Below, in pieces: positions 14,847 through 21,568 of a stretch of DNA of 21,568 nucleotides. The position numbers and the translations under genes were made by a program. Every line of letters begins with the position of its first letter. The first letter of the stretch is position 1. The stretch covers positions 1-21,568 of the forward strand of contig CALUUL010000031.1 in NCBI GenBank assembly GCA_944323945.1, given 5' to 3'. This DNA comes from Candidatus Gastranaerophilales bacterium. GTDB lineage: Bacteria > Cyanobacteriota > Vampirovibrionia > Gastranaerophilales > Gastranaerophilaceae. The notes below the pieces were generated by a model that made no database searches, had not been told where the DNA came from, and saw nothing but the letters and a program-made list of their open reading frames with translations.

Positions 14847-15329
14847 ATGGTTACTTGTGATAACGATGATTTGAACTTTAAAAAAGCAATGAAATATTTG
14901 TTTAATATAGAAGGCGGTTACAGTAATCATAAAAATGACAGGGGCGGAGCTACTAATTTTGGTATTACTCAAAAAACTTATGATTATTATCGAAAGAAAA
15001 ATAAACTTGCTCCGCGTTCTGTCAAACAAATTGAAAAAACAGAAGCTATCAAAATTTATTACGAAGATTATTGGGTAAAATCAGGTGCAAATAAAATTCA
15101 AAATTTTTCTTTGGCTTTAATATTATTTGATTCTTGTGTTAACCATGGGGTTTCTGTAGGTAAGTCTTTATATTTAAAATCTGCTGGTAATGTTGATTTA
15201 TTTTTACAACTGAGACGAGAAAAATATAAATCAATAGTTGAAAGAAATCCGGCTCAGAAAGTTTTTTATGCCGGTTGGTTAAACCGATTAAAAAAATTAG
15301 AAAATTACATAAACTCTGACTGTAATTAA
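14847..15329 (+). CDS. GH108-type endolysin (N-acetylmuramidase), short form
   Basis: 160 residues from the ATG at 14847, with AGAAAGG at a spacing of 6; TTG/ATG codons upstream lack a ribosome site. Catalytic Glu22 is in IEGGYSNHKNDRGGATNFGIT, the hallmark of glycoside hydrolase family 108, which cuts the peptidoglycan backbone. The C-terminal LRREKYKSIV...FYAGWLNRLKKL (about 122-151) is the end of the associated peptidoglycan-binding domain. Between VNHG (98-101) and this end, the usual 'LQxxLGVxxDGxxGPxT' section is missing, making the protein some 30 residues shorter than typical. No signal sequence, so release would need a holin, which is not visible nearby. It sits between terminase and portal rather than in a lysis cassette. 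Confidence 0.88.
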   Translation: MVTCDNDDLNFKKAMKYLFNIEGGYSNHKNDRGGATNFGITQKTYDYYRKKNKLAPRSVKQIEKTEAIKIYYEDYWVKSGANKIQNFSLALILFDSCVNHGVSVGKSLYLKSAGNVDLFLQLRREKYKSIVERNPAQKVFYAGWLNRLKKLENYINSDCN

Positions 15330-15426
15330 TTATCACTGTTTGATTTGTCGTTTAGACATTTGAAGATTCTTATTAAAAACAATTATCAATAAATATATTA
15401 TTAATCAAAAAATGAAAGGAGAAACT

Positions 15427-15627
15427 ATGTGTTCTACAACAAAAGTGCCTGTTGTTGAAGAAGCTGAAACTATAAAAACTGCTGTTCAAGCAGATGCTTC
15501 TACACAAAAAGCAAATGCTGCAAATCGTTCCGGAGTAAGGGGCATTGTATCAGAAAACATAAAAACAACTAACAATGGACTTGAAGATGAAGTACTTGCT
15601 TCAAAGAAGAAACTTTTAGGGGAGTAA
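15427..15627 (+). CDS. Small virion-type protein ending in KKLLGE
   Basis: 66 residues from the ATG at 15427 (AAGGAG at a spacing of 5; an ATG at 15412 lies in front of this site). Rich in Ala, Thr, Glu and Lys, with no membrane segment and probably flexible. The C-terminal half (NRSGVRGIVSEN...LASKKKLLGE) has the layout I recall for a small conserved protein of BPP-1-like podoviruses (RxGxxSTILT... then GKKTLLG). Function there is unknown; it accompanies structural genes. It ends one base before the portal ATG. Confidence 0.6.
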   Translation: MCSTTKVPVVEEAETIKTAVQADASTQKANAANRSGVRGIVSENIKTTNNGLEDEVLASKKKLLGE

Positions 15628-15628
15628 A

Positions 15629-17284
15629 ATGCAAAACTCGACAAAATATTCAAAGGGCTATTTTGAAGCAAGGAAAGCAGAACTTGATGTAGCATATAAT
15701 GCATTAAAACCGGATTGGCAAGATTTAGCTGATTATTTTTTACCTCGTTCTGTAAGATTTCTTGCTCGTAATGTAAATAAGCAGCCTGTAAAAAATAAAA
15801 AAATAAAAGATTCAACACCATTAGTAGCTGTTCGCAATTTTTCATCAGGCATGATGTCAGGAGCTACGAGTCCTGCTACAAATTGGTTTAAAGTCAGAGT
15901 GAGAAATTACGGACAAGACAGAAGCTATGAGGTTAAAAGCTGGTGCAGTGCCGTTGAAAATCTTTTTAGAGATATATTTAATTCCTCAAACTTATATAGA
16001 GTGCTTCCTGCGGTATATAAACAAATTGGTGTTTTTGGCATTTCTGTTCTCGGTTTAATGAGTGATGAAAATACAATCTTGAGATGTCAGTTATTACCGA
16101 TTGGTTCATATAGAATAGCAAAAAACCAAAAAGGTGATGTTGATACTATTTGCCGTGTTTATATGGAAACGGCAAAAAATCTTTATGATAAGTTTGGCGA
16201 AGAAAATGTTTCTAAGGAGGTATTAAATGCAATTCATTCCAACAGGCTGGAAGAAATGTTTGAAGTTGTTCATTTTGTTGAACCCAATAAAGATTATATG
16301 CCGGAGTCTGTATGGGCTAAAGACAAAGAATTTGTGTCTGTTTATTATGAATCTTCTTCAACAGAAGATAAATTTCTCTCCAAAAGCGGTTTTGATAAAT
16401 TCCCTTATGCGGTATTTGAATCGGAAGTAAATGGAGAAGATGTTTATCCGTCAGAGTGTCCGGGGATAAATGCACTGCCTGATGTAAAACAATTAATGAG
16501 CATGGTTGTTGATGAGGGTAAAGCAGTAAAGAAAATGATTAGCCCTACTTATAAGGGACCTGCAAGTTTAAAAAATAAAAAAATGATTGACGCACCTGCT
16601 GCTTTTATAGAAGAAGATGAAAACGGACGAGGTTTGACTCCTATATACGAAGTCAATCCGAGAGTTTTGGAAGTAGATTCAATTATTGAAAAACTAAAAG
16701 AATCAATTAAAGAAATTTTTTATAATGATTTGTTTGCAATGATTTTAAATACAGCAGAAAGATCAAGAACTGCAACTGAAGTTAATGAACTTAAAGAAGA
16801 AAAAATGGTACTTCTATCGCCATTATTAGAACAAATTCATAATGGGTTAAATCAAATTATGGATTGGGTTTTCTCCGAGTGCATAACTCTTAATATTTTA
16901 CCTGAACCTCCCATTGAAATAATGGGTGAAAATATGGATATAGAGTTTGTATCAACATTGGCTCAAGCACAAAAAGTTTCAAAAATTTCTTCAATGGAAC
17001 GTTTTACAACATTTACAATAAATCTTGCAAACTCTCTTGACCCTTCATTAAAAAATAAAATAAACGCAAATAAGATGGTTGATGATTATGCTGATTTCGC
17101 AAATATTTCTCCTGAACAGATAGTTCCGACAAGAGAAGTTGAAAAACAAAAACAAAAAGAAGATGAAGCTGCAAGCCAAAATCAATTAATCCAGCAGGCG
17201 AAAGAAGGCTCTGAAATTATAAAAAATATTGCCGGTGTTGATTCATACGGCAGTGATTTAATGGCTAGACTAGGATTAACATAG
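15629..17284 (+). CDS. Portal (head-to-tail connector) protein, podovirus type
   Basis: 551 residues, normal for the Head-tail_con family of T7/BPP-1-like phages. The portal forms the dodecameric ring through which terminase packs DNA and to which the tail binds. Typical features: ALKPDWQDLADYFLPR (25-40), DSTPLVAVRNFSSGMMSGATSP (61-82) with NWFKVRVRN, a wing region about 100-300 and the Gln/Glu-rich helical C-terminus (about 480-530). GGGGAG precedes the ATG, and the scaffold gene follows by 12 bases. No frameshift or missing part is visible. Confidence 0.92.
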   Translation: MQNSTKYSKGYFEARKAELDVAYNALKPDWQDLADYFLPRSVRFLARNVNKQPVKNKKIKDSTPLVAVRNFSSGMMSGATSPATNWFKVRVRNYGQDRSYEVKSWCSAVENLFRDIFNSSNLYRVLPAVYKQIGVFGISVLGLMSDENTILRCQLLPIGSYRIAKNQKGDVDTICRVYMETAKNLYDKFGEENVSKEVLNAIHSNRLEEMFEVVHFVEPNKDYMPESVWAKDKEFVSVYYESSSTEDKFLSKSGFDKFPYAVFESEVNGEDVYPSECPGINALPDVKQLMSMVVDEGKAVKKMISPTYKGPASLKNKKMIDAPAAFIEEDENGRGLTPIYEVNPRVLEVDSIIEKLKESIKEIFYNDLFAMILNTAERSRTATEVNELKEEKMVLLSPLLEQIHNGLNQIMDWVFSECITLNILPEPPIEIMGENMDIEFVSTLAQAQKVSKISSMERFTTFTINLANSLDPSLKNKINANKMVDDYADFANISPEQIVPTREVEKQKQKEDEAASQNQLIQQAKEGSEIIKNIAGVDSYGSDLMARLGLT

Positions 17285-17296
17285 AAGGAGATAAAA

Positions 17297-17899
17297 ATGT
17301 TAAATGAAGAATTACAAGAAAAACAAAATGTCGGATTAGGCGTTAATGCTTATGAAAATCAACAAAAAGAAAATAATAATATTGAATCTAATCCTCAAGA
17401 TGAAAACGGTTATTTTGGAAAACCTGAAAAATATGATTATTCGGATGTTAAACTTCCTGAAAATTGTTATTACGATGAAGAATTATTAAACGAGTTTAAT
17501 GAACTTGCAGGAAAGTATAATTTGTCACAAAAAAGCGCTAATGAATTAATGTCTATGGCCGTGAAGCTGACACAGTTAACGGGATCTAATTTCTCTAAAA
17601 CTATGGCGGAACAACAAAGACAAAAAATTAATAATTTTAAGCGTGCATTATCAATGGATATGGAACTTGGTGGTGCTAATTATGCCAAAACTATGAGAAC
17701 TGCTAATATTGCATATACTCAATTTGCAGATGATGAAGTGCAATCTTTACTTCAAGAAACAGGACTTAATTGTCACCCTAAAGTAGTGAAAATGTTCTAT
17801 AACATAGGGAAAAAGATGCAAAATGACAAAATATATGAAGCAAATTCTCCTGCTGTTCAAAAGGAAAGTAGGGAAGATATATTATTCCCTACAATGTAG
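17297..17899 (+). CDS. Capsid scaffolding-like protein
   Basis: 200 residues located between portal and major capsid genes, the usual scaffold position. The N-terminus is Gln/Asn/Glu-rich and probably disordered. KPEKYDYSDVKLPENCYYDEE (about 42-62) followed by helical LNEFNELAGKYNLSQKSANELMSM resembles the 'PEKYDF...LP' start of scaffold proteins in BPP-1-like and T7-like phages. The rest is helical, with a short ending (EDILFPTM) like the LYPTM endings I recall in the family. Scaffolds line the prohead and leave before or during packaging. AAGGAG is 7 bases from the ATG. Confidence 0.78.
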   Translation: MLNEELQEKQNVGLGVNAYENQQKENNNIESNPQDENGYFGKPEKYDYSDVKLPENCYYDEELLNEFNELAGKYNLSQKSANELMSMAVKLTQLTGSNFSKTMAEQQRQKINNFKRALSMDMELGGANYAKTMRTANIAYTQFADDEVQSLLQETGLNCHPKVVKMFYNIGKKMQNDKIYEANSPAVQKESREDILFPTM

Positions 17900-17923
17900 T
17901 GTAAGAAAAGAAAGGAAATGGTA

Positions 17924-18919
17924 ATGGCAACATTAGGTGCTAGTTATTTGACTTTGGCAGACAGATTAAAAAGAACTGAAAATGGGAAAATTGCTGCCGA
18001 AATTATTGAAATGATGTCAGAAACAAATGAATTACTACAAGATGCAAATGCGCTTCAATGTAATGATGGGACAAATCATATTACTACTATCAGAACAGGC
18101 TTGCCTTCTGCTGTGTTTAGAAATTTATACGGTTTTGTTCCGACTTCTAAATCAACAACAGAACAAGTAAAAGATGTTACAGGGATGCTTGAAACATATT
18201 CGATTGTGGATGTTGATTTGGTTGACAAGTCAGAAAATCCTAAAGCATTCAGACTATCAGAATCTTCTGCGTTCATTGAAGCTATGAATCAAAAATTACA
18301 AGAAACTATTTTTTATGGAAGCATTAAAGAAAATGCAGCAGCTTTTGATGGTTTAGCTGCAAGATATTCTAAAAAATCTACAGATGCAAAGAAAATAGGT
18401 TCAAATATCATTGATGCGGGTGGAAAATCTACTGATAATACATCTGTTTGGTTTGTTACTTGGGGTGATTTACATACTTCTCTTTTATATCCTCAAGGTT
18501 CTCAAGCCGGTGTTCAACATAAAGATGACGGTATCTTGACTGAAACAAGTTCTACCGGTGGAAAAAGAAAAGTTTATCAAGATCATTTTAAAATGGATGT
18601 CGGTTTGTCTGTCAGAGATTGGCGTTCTACTTGTCGTATCGCAAATATAAGCATTGCTAATCTGGCTTCTGAGTCTGCAGCTGATTTAGAAGAACTTCTA
18701 AATCAAGCATATTATAAAATTAGAAGATTTGCTAAAACTGGTAAAACTTATATTTATTGTAATTCAACAGTTTTGATGTATTTTGAAGCACAGCTTAGAG
18801 CCAAAACAAACGTTAACTTTACAATTAAAGAATATCTAAATGAAAATATCCTTCATTATAAAAATATTCCTATTCGTGAATGTGAACAAATTACTTGCAA
18901 TGAAGACATGGTTTCTTAA
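17924..18919 (+). CDS. Major capsid protein, BPP-1 type
   Basis: 331 residues from the ATG at 17924 (AAAGGA at a spacing of 7; an ATG two codons earlier is too close to this site). The pattern follows the major capsid protein of Bordetella phage BPP-1 and relatives: LTLADRLKRTENGKIAAEIIEMM at the start, then LLQDANALQCNDGTNH, IRTGLPSAVFRNLYGFVPTSKSTTEQV, MLETYSIVDVDL, FRLSESSAFIEAMNQ. It is expected to adopt an HK97-like fold and build the icosahedral head. It is followed by the cement gene in the BPP-1 order. Complete and apparently functional. Confidence 0.92.
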   Translation: MATLGASYLTLADRLKRTENGKIAAEIIEMMSETNELLQDANALQCNDGTNHITTIRTGLPSAVFRNLYGFVPTSKSTTEQVKDVTGMLETYSIVDVDLVDKSENPKAFRLSESSAFIEAMNQKLQETIFYGSIKENAAAFDGLAARYSKKSTDAKKIGSNIIDAGGKSTDNTSVWFVTWGDLHTSLLYPQGSQAGVQHKDDGILTETSSTGGKRKVYQDHFKMDVGLSVRDWRSTCRIANISIANLASESAADLEELLNQAYYKIRRFAKTGKTYIYCNSTVLMYFEAQLRAKTNVNFTIKEYLNENILHYKNIPIRECEQITCNEDMVS

Positions 18920-18933
18920 GAGGGAGGTAAAAT

Positions 18934-19332
18934 ATGATATTAGATGAACAAGGCTTGTTCTCAAATAAACAAGCTATAACAGAAAGTTGTGTATCTGAAA
19001 ATATACTGGATATGGGGAAAAGAGAAGTATCTTTTGGTACACCCGTAGGACTTTTTATTCAGATAGCTGAAACATTTAATAATTTAACAAGTTTGTCTAT
19101 TAAGGTTCAAACTTCAGCGGAGGAAGATTTTTCTTCAAGTGTAGATTTAGTAGAACAAACAATGCTATTAAAAGAATTGACAAAAGGAGCTGTCTCTTCG
19201 ATTAAATTCTTACCGAAAGGGAATTTAGGATTTTTACGTCTGGTATACACTGTTGATGGAACAAATCCGACTCAAGGTGCTATTATTGCTGGTGTTGTTG
19301 ATGGAGTACAAGAAAGCTTCCATAACGCATAA
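18934..19332 (+). CDS. Capsid cement/decoration protein, Bbp16-like
   Basis: 132 residues directly after the major capsid gene. The start (MILDEQGLFSNKQAITES), the ILDMG...FGTPVGLFIQI segment, the VQTSAEEDFSSSVDL core and the LRLVYTVDGTNPTQGAIIAGVV ending follow the cement protein of BPP-1 (Bbp16), a jelly-roll dimer that binds the outside of the capsid and stabilises it. GGGAGG is 7 bases from the ATG. A strong terminator follows at 19369. Confidence 0.8.
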   Translation: MILDEQGLFSNKQAITESCVSENILDMGKREVSFGTPVGLFIQIAETFNNLTSLSIKVQTSAEEDFSSSVDLVEQTMLLKELTKGAVSSIKFLPKGNLGFLRLVYTVDGTNPTQGAIIAGVVDGVQESFHNA

Positions 19333-19368
19333 TACTTTTGACATATAATAATCCTCATTCTTTATTTT

Positions 19369-19401
19369 GATATCCGGTGTTTATACCGGATATCTTTTTT
19401 T
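19369..19401 (+). terminator. Strong intrinsic terminator between head and tail genes
   Basis: A perfect 10-bp stem, GATATCCGGT (19369-19378) and ACCGGATATC (19385-19394), with loop GTTTAT and seven T directly after it (19395-19401). It is the clearest intrinsic terminator in the window. The Shine-Dalgarno of the next gene begins 4 bases after the T-run. Confidence 0.88.
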
Positions 19402-19415
19402 AAAAAGGAGTTAAA

Positions 19416-20006
19416 ATGAACTATACAAAATCTAAAATATTTAATATTACTCTGAAAAATTTACGTGTAAGTGTTGGTATTCAAAATTCTAACCAGTCGG
19501 ATAAAAATACCGTTATTTTAAATGAGTTTTATGATAGTGCAAAAGAGCAAGTCTTAAAAGATTTTGATTGGAACTTCGCTAATTCGTATAGAGAATTGGC
19601 GCTTACTGGTAATATTCCTCAAAATCCTAAATTTTTATATGAATATGATTATCCTAATGATTGTTTATTTGCAAGAGAAATTATACCTTATGTAAATAAA
19701 GAAGTTGTTGAATTTGAAGTTGCCTCAAATGTAACAGGTCAAAAAGTCATAAATACGAATATTACACCTGCAGTATTAAGATATACAAAATCAGTCGATA
19801 ATGAAACATTTTTTTCAACAGAGTTTGTAATGGCTTTATGTTGGTATTTGGCTTTTTTAGCAGCCCCAGCAATTACCGGTAACAGATCGATTCAATCAGA
19901 TTGTTTAAGTGTTTATACAAGTATTCTTGCAAAAGCAAAAACAATAAATGCTTCTGAAGGATATTTAAAAAATGATGATAGTTGTTCTTGGTTGGATATC
20001 AGATAG
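19416..20006 (+). CDS. Tail adaptor protein (tail tubular protein A-like)
   Basis: 196 residues, the size of podoviral adaptor proteins that form the ring between portal and tail nozzle. Shared features: an early helical segment with YDSAKEQVLKDFDWNFA (about 40-56) followed by RELALTG, then PKFLYEYDYPNDCLFAREI (about 72-90) and, later, TNITPAVLRYTKSV and FFSTEFVMALCWYLAFLAAPAITG. AAGGAG lies 5 bases before the ATG. It is the first gene after the terminator, and the nozzle gene follows by 12 bases. Confidence 0.85.
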   Translation: MNYTKSKIFNITLKNLRVSVGIQNSNQSDKNTVILNEFYDSAKEQVLKDFDWNFANSYRELALTGNIPQNPKFLYEYDYPNDCLFAREIIPYVNKEVVEFEVASNVTGQKVINTNITPAVLRYTKSVDNETFFSTEFVMALCWYLAFLAAPAITGNRSIQSDCLSVYTSILAKAKTINASEGYLKNDDSCSWLDIR

Positions 20007-20018
20007 AAAGGGATTTAT

Positions 20019-21568
20019 ATGTCAAGATATACCCAAAGATCTTTTACAGGTGGAGAATTGAGTCCAGCTCTATATGCAAGAAATGATTTAGCGAAATATG
20101 TAATTGGGCTGAAAACTTTAAAGAACGGGTTTGTACGAGCTGAAGGTTGTGTAAGTAATAGATCTGGATTGGAACTAGTATGTGAAGTCAAAAATTCTGA
20201 TTCTAAAGTTCGGTTGATTCCTTTTGCTTTTAATACAGAGCAGACATACATTATTGAGCTTGGAGATAAGTATGCTCGTTTTATAAAAAATGGAGCTCAA
20301 ATATTAAATATTGATGAAACAGATGAAAATACTCCTGTTGAAATAACAACCGAATATGAACAAGATGATTTATTTAACATAAAATATGCTCAGAATGCAG
20401 ATGTATTGACATTATGTCATAACAACTATGCGCCAATGGAACTTTCACGTTTATCTCATTATGATTGGCAATTAACAGAAGTTATGTTTGAACCTCAAAT
20501 TTTGCCACCTACCGGGTTAAATGCAGTTTGGACGGGAGGAAATGAAAATCCTACAACTTATAGGTATGTAATTACAGCAGTTAAAAAAGATACATATGAA
20601 GAAAGTAATCGTTCAGAGGAAATATCTGTAATCGGTGAGTTAGAATCATCTTGGGGGACTACAGAATATATTACAATTTCATTTGAAGCAGTTGAAGATG
20701 CCGTTGAATATAATATATACAGAGATGTTAATGGGGTTTTTGGTTTTGTAGGAACAACTTCAACTACTACTTTTAAAGATGATAAGATAGAACCTGACTT
20801 GACTTCAACTGCGCCAATATTTACAAATCCGTTTGAAAATAATAATAATCCGGCTTGTGTGAATTATTTTCAACAAAGAAAAGTATTTGCATGTCTAAAA
20901 AATAGTCCCCAACAGCTTGTTGCATCTCAAACATCAACCAATAATAATTTTAATATTTCAAGACCATTAAATAGTTCTGATTCAATAAATATAACTCTCT
21001 CAGAACGTGAAGTTAATGAAATAAGACATATTATTGCGATGAATGATTTAATACTGCTAACATCAGGCGGAGAGTGGAAATTGAATGGTACAGATGGTGC
21101 TTTTGCTGCATCTTCTTCATTAGTGGCTTCTCCACAAAGTTTTTATGGTTGTTCACATGTTCCCCCCGTAGTTTCAGGTAATATGATTATTTTTGTACAG
21201 TCAGGTGGAAGTGTTATCCGAGATTTAGGATATACTTATGTATCTGATAGTTATGACGGAGAAGAGTTATCTATATTTGCAAATCACCTCTTTGAAGGTA
21301 AGCAGGTTGTAGATATGGCATATTCAAAAGAACCATATAGAATTCTTTGGTGTGTAATGTCAGATGGAACGGTAAATGCTTTGACATATAATAAAAAACA
21401 AGAAGTTGCAGGTTGGCACAAGCATGAAACGAAAGGTTTTTTTGAATCTGTTGCTGTTGTTCGTGAAGATAATGAAGACGTAGCTTATTTCGTTGTAAAA
21501 AGACAGATAAACGGAAAAACGAAGCGTTTTATAGAACGTTTAGCGTCAAGATATGTTGAAAAAACAGA
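20019..21568 (+). CDS. Tail nozzle/hub protein (tail tubular protein B-like), cut by window end
   Basis: 516 codons are open from the ATG at 20019 to the edge with no stop. AAAGGG lies 7-8 bases upstream. The N-terminus RSFTGGELSPALYARNDLAKY...LKNGFV...GCVSNRSGLELV is the hallmark of podoviral nozzle ('stabilization') proteins that form the tail tip tube for DNA exit. Residues about 161-268 look like an inserted fibronectin type III-like domain (PPTGLNAVW, YRYVITAVKK, AVEYNIYRDVNG), common in these proteins. Later segments NYFQQRKVFAC, IIAMNDLILLTSGGEWKL and GGSVIRDLGYTY also fit the family. The C-terminal part is missing only because of the window. Confidence 0.9.
   Translation, partial: MSRYTQRSFTGGELSPALYARNDLAKYVIGLKTLKNGFVRAEGCVSNRSGLELVCEVKNSDSKVRLIPFAFNTEQTYIIELGDKYARFIKNGAQILNIDETDENTPVEITTEYEQDDLFNIKYAQNADVLTLCHNNYAPMELSRLSHYDWQLTEVMFEPQILPPTGLNAVWTGGNENPTTYRYVITAVKKDTYEESNRSEEISVIGELESSWGTTEYITISFEAVEDAVEYNIYRDVNGVFGFVGTTSTTTFKDDKIEPDLTSTAPIFTNPFENNNNPACVNYFQQRKVFACLKNSPQQLVASQTSTNNNFNISRPLNSSDSINITLSEREVNEIRHIIAMNDLILLTSGGEWKLNGTDGAFAASSSLVASPQSFYGCSHVPPVVSGNMIIFVQSGGSVIRDLGYTYVSDSYDGEELSIFANHLFEGKQVVDMAYSKEPYRILWCVMSDGTVNALTYNKKQEVAGWHKHETKGFFESVAVVREDNEDVAYFVVKRQINGKTKRFIERLASRYVEKT

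Larger units (their letters stand above)
12617..21568 (+). mobile_element. Podovirus-type prophage, BPP-1-like morphogenesis module (partial)
   Basis: From 12766 all genes are on the plus strand, tightly packed, with strong ribosome sites. They follow the packaging-portal-scaffold-capsid-cement-tail order of a short-tailed phage. The portal, capsid, cement, adaptor and nozzle proteins all fit the Bordetella phage BPP-1 type. The left boundary is set at the rlmH stop by inference; the right boundary, integrase and early genes are not in the window, so an active, defective or assembly-joined phage cannot be distinguished. Confidence 0.8.

Noticed and set aside
15330..15426. Promoter in the gap between endolysin and the small KKLLGE gene
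   Set aside because: TAGACA and TTGAAG occur, but neither has a -10 at 16-18 bases, so nothing beyond AT-rich spacer can be supported.
15139..15845. Minus-strand frames (65 and 119 codons) opposite the endolysin, small protein and portal genes
   Set aside because: The plus strand has clear family matches and ribosome sites in these intervals; the minus frames are shadows.
19338..19366. TTGACA followed 17 bases later by TTTATT as a promoter before the tail genes
   Set aside because: The -10 is a poor match, and transcription would start inside the stem of the terminator. The TATAAT seen is directly joined to TTGACA, which is not a usable spacing.

Overview
The window is strongly AT-rich and looks like bacterial chromosome on the left (about 1-12616) joined to the morphogenesis module of a tailed phage on the right (about 12617-21568). 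Several features suggest a gut Gastranaerophilales host (Melainabacteria, non-photosynthetic relatives of Cyanobacteria): the very low GC, the small proteins with FGN / SFGA-type motifs, a split P-protein glycine cleavage system and a YidD gene. This assignment rests on recollection of such genomes plus composition, so it is probable rather than proven. No RNA genes, CRISPR arrays or insertion sequences were seen, and no gene-free stretch exceeds 300 bases.

Left chromosomal part, all on the minus strand up to 12022. Read in the direction of transcription there is a long co-directional block. An FAD-dependent dehydrogenase (12022-10649) is followed by gcvT, gcvH and gcvPA, then a GT39/ArnT-like membrane glycosyltransferase and yidD. 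gcvPB, the PLP-binding half of the P-protein, is not in the cluster. Further on come a 26-codon ORF with a good ribosome site, a 443-residue membrane protein, a 94-residue protein with its own promoter, a membrane-anchored HExxH metalloprotease-like protein with its own promoter, a CorA-type divalent cation transporter, and a left-truncated protein that looks like a degenerate receiver plus degenerate GGDEF. The last gene starts four bases after corA stops.

Junction. rlmH (12146-12616) is the only chromosomal gene seen on the plus strand. A perfect TATAAT six bases upstream of its ATG suggests a leaderless mRNA. Phage-type genes begin about 150 bases after its stop. The gap holds a 15-bp direct repeat, and the extreme 3' end of rlmH resembles the site used by staphylococcal SCC elements. 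I infer an integrated phage using the end of rlmH as its attachment site; no integrase is visible.

Phage part, all plus strand with strong Shine-Dalgarno sites. The order is: a Cys-rich hypothetical protein, a probable small terminase, the large terminase, a short GH108-type endolysin, a small 'KKLLGE'-ending virion-type protein, a podoviral portal, a scaffold-like protein, a BPP-1-type major capsid protein, a BPP-1 cement-protein homologue, a strong intrinsic terminator, a tail adaptor and a tail nozzle protein cut by the window edge. Together these give DNA packaging, head assembly and the start of a short tail, in the pattern of Bordetella phage BPP-1-like podoviruses. Integration, repression, replication and tail-fibre genes must lie to the right of the window, if they are present.
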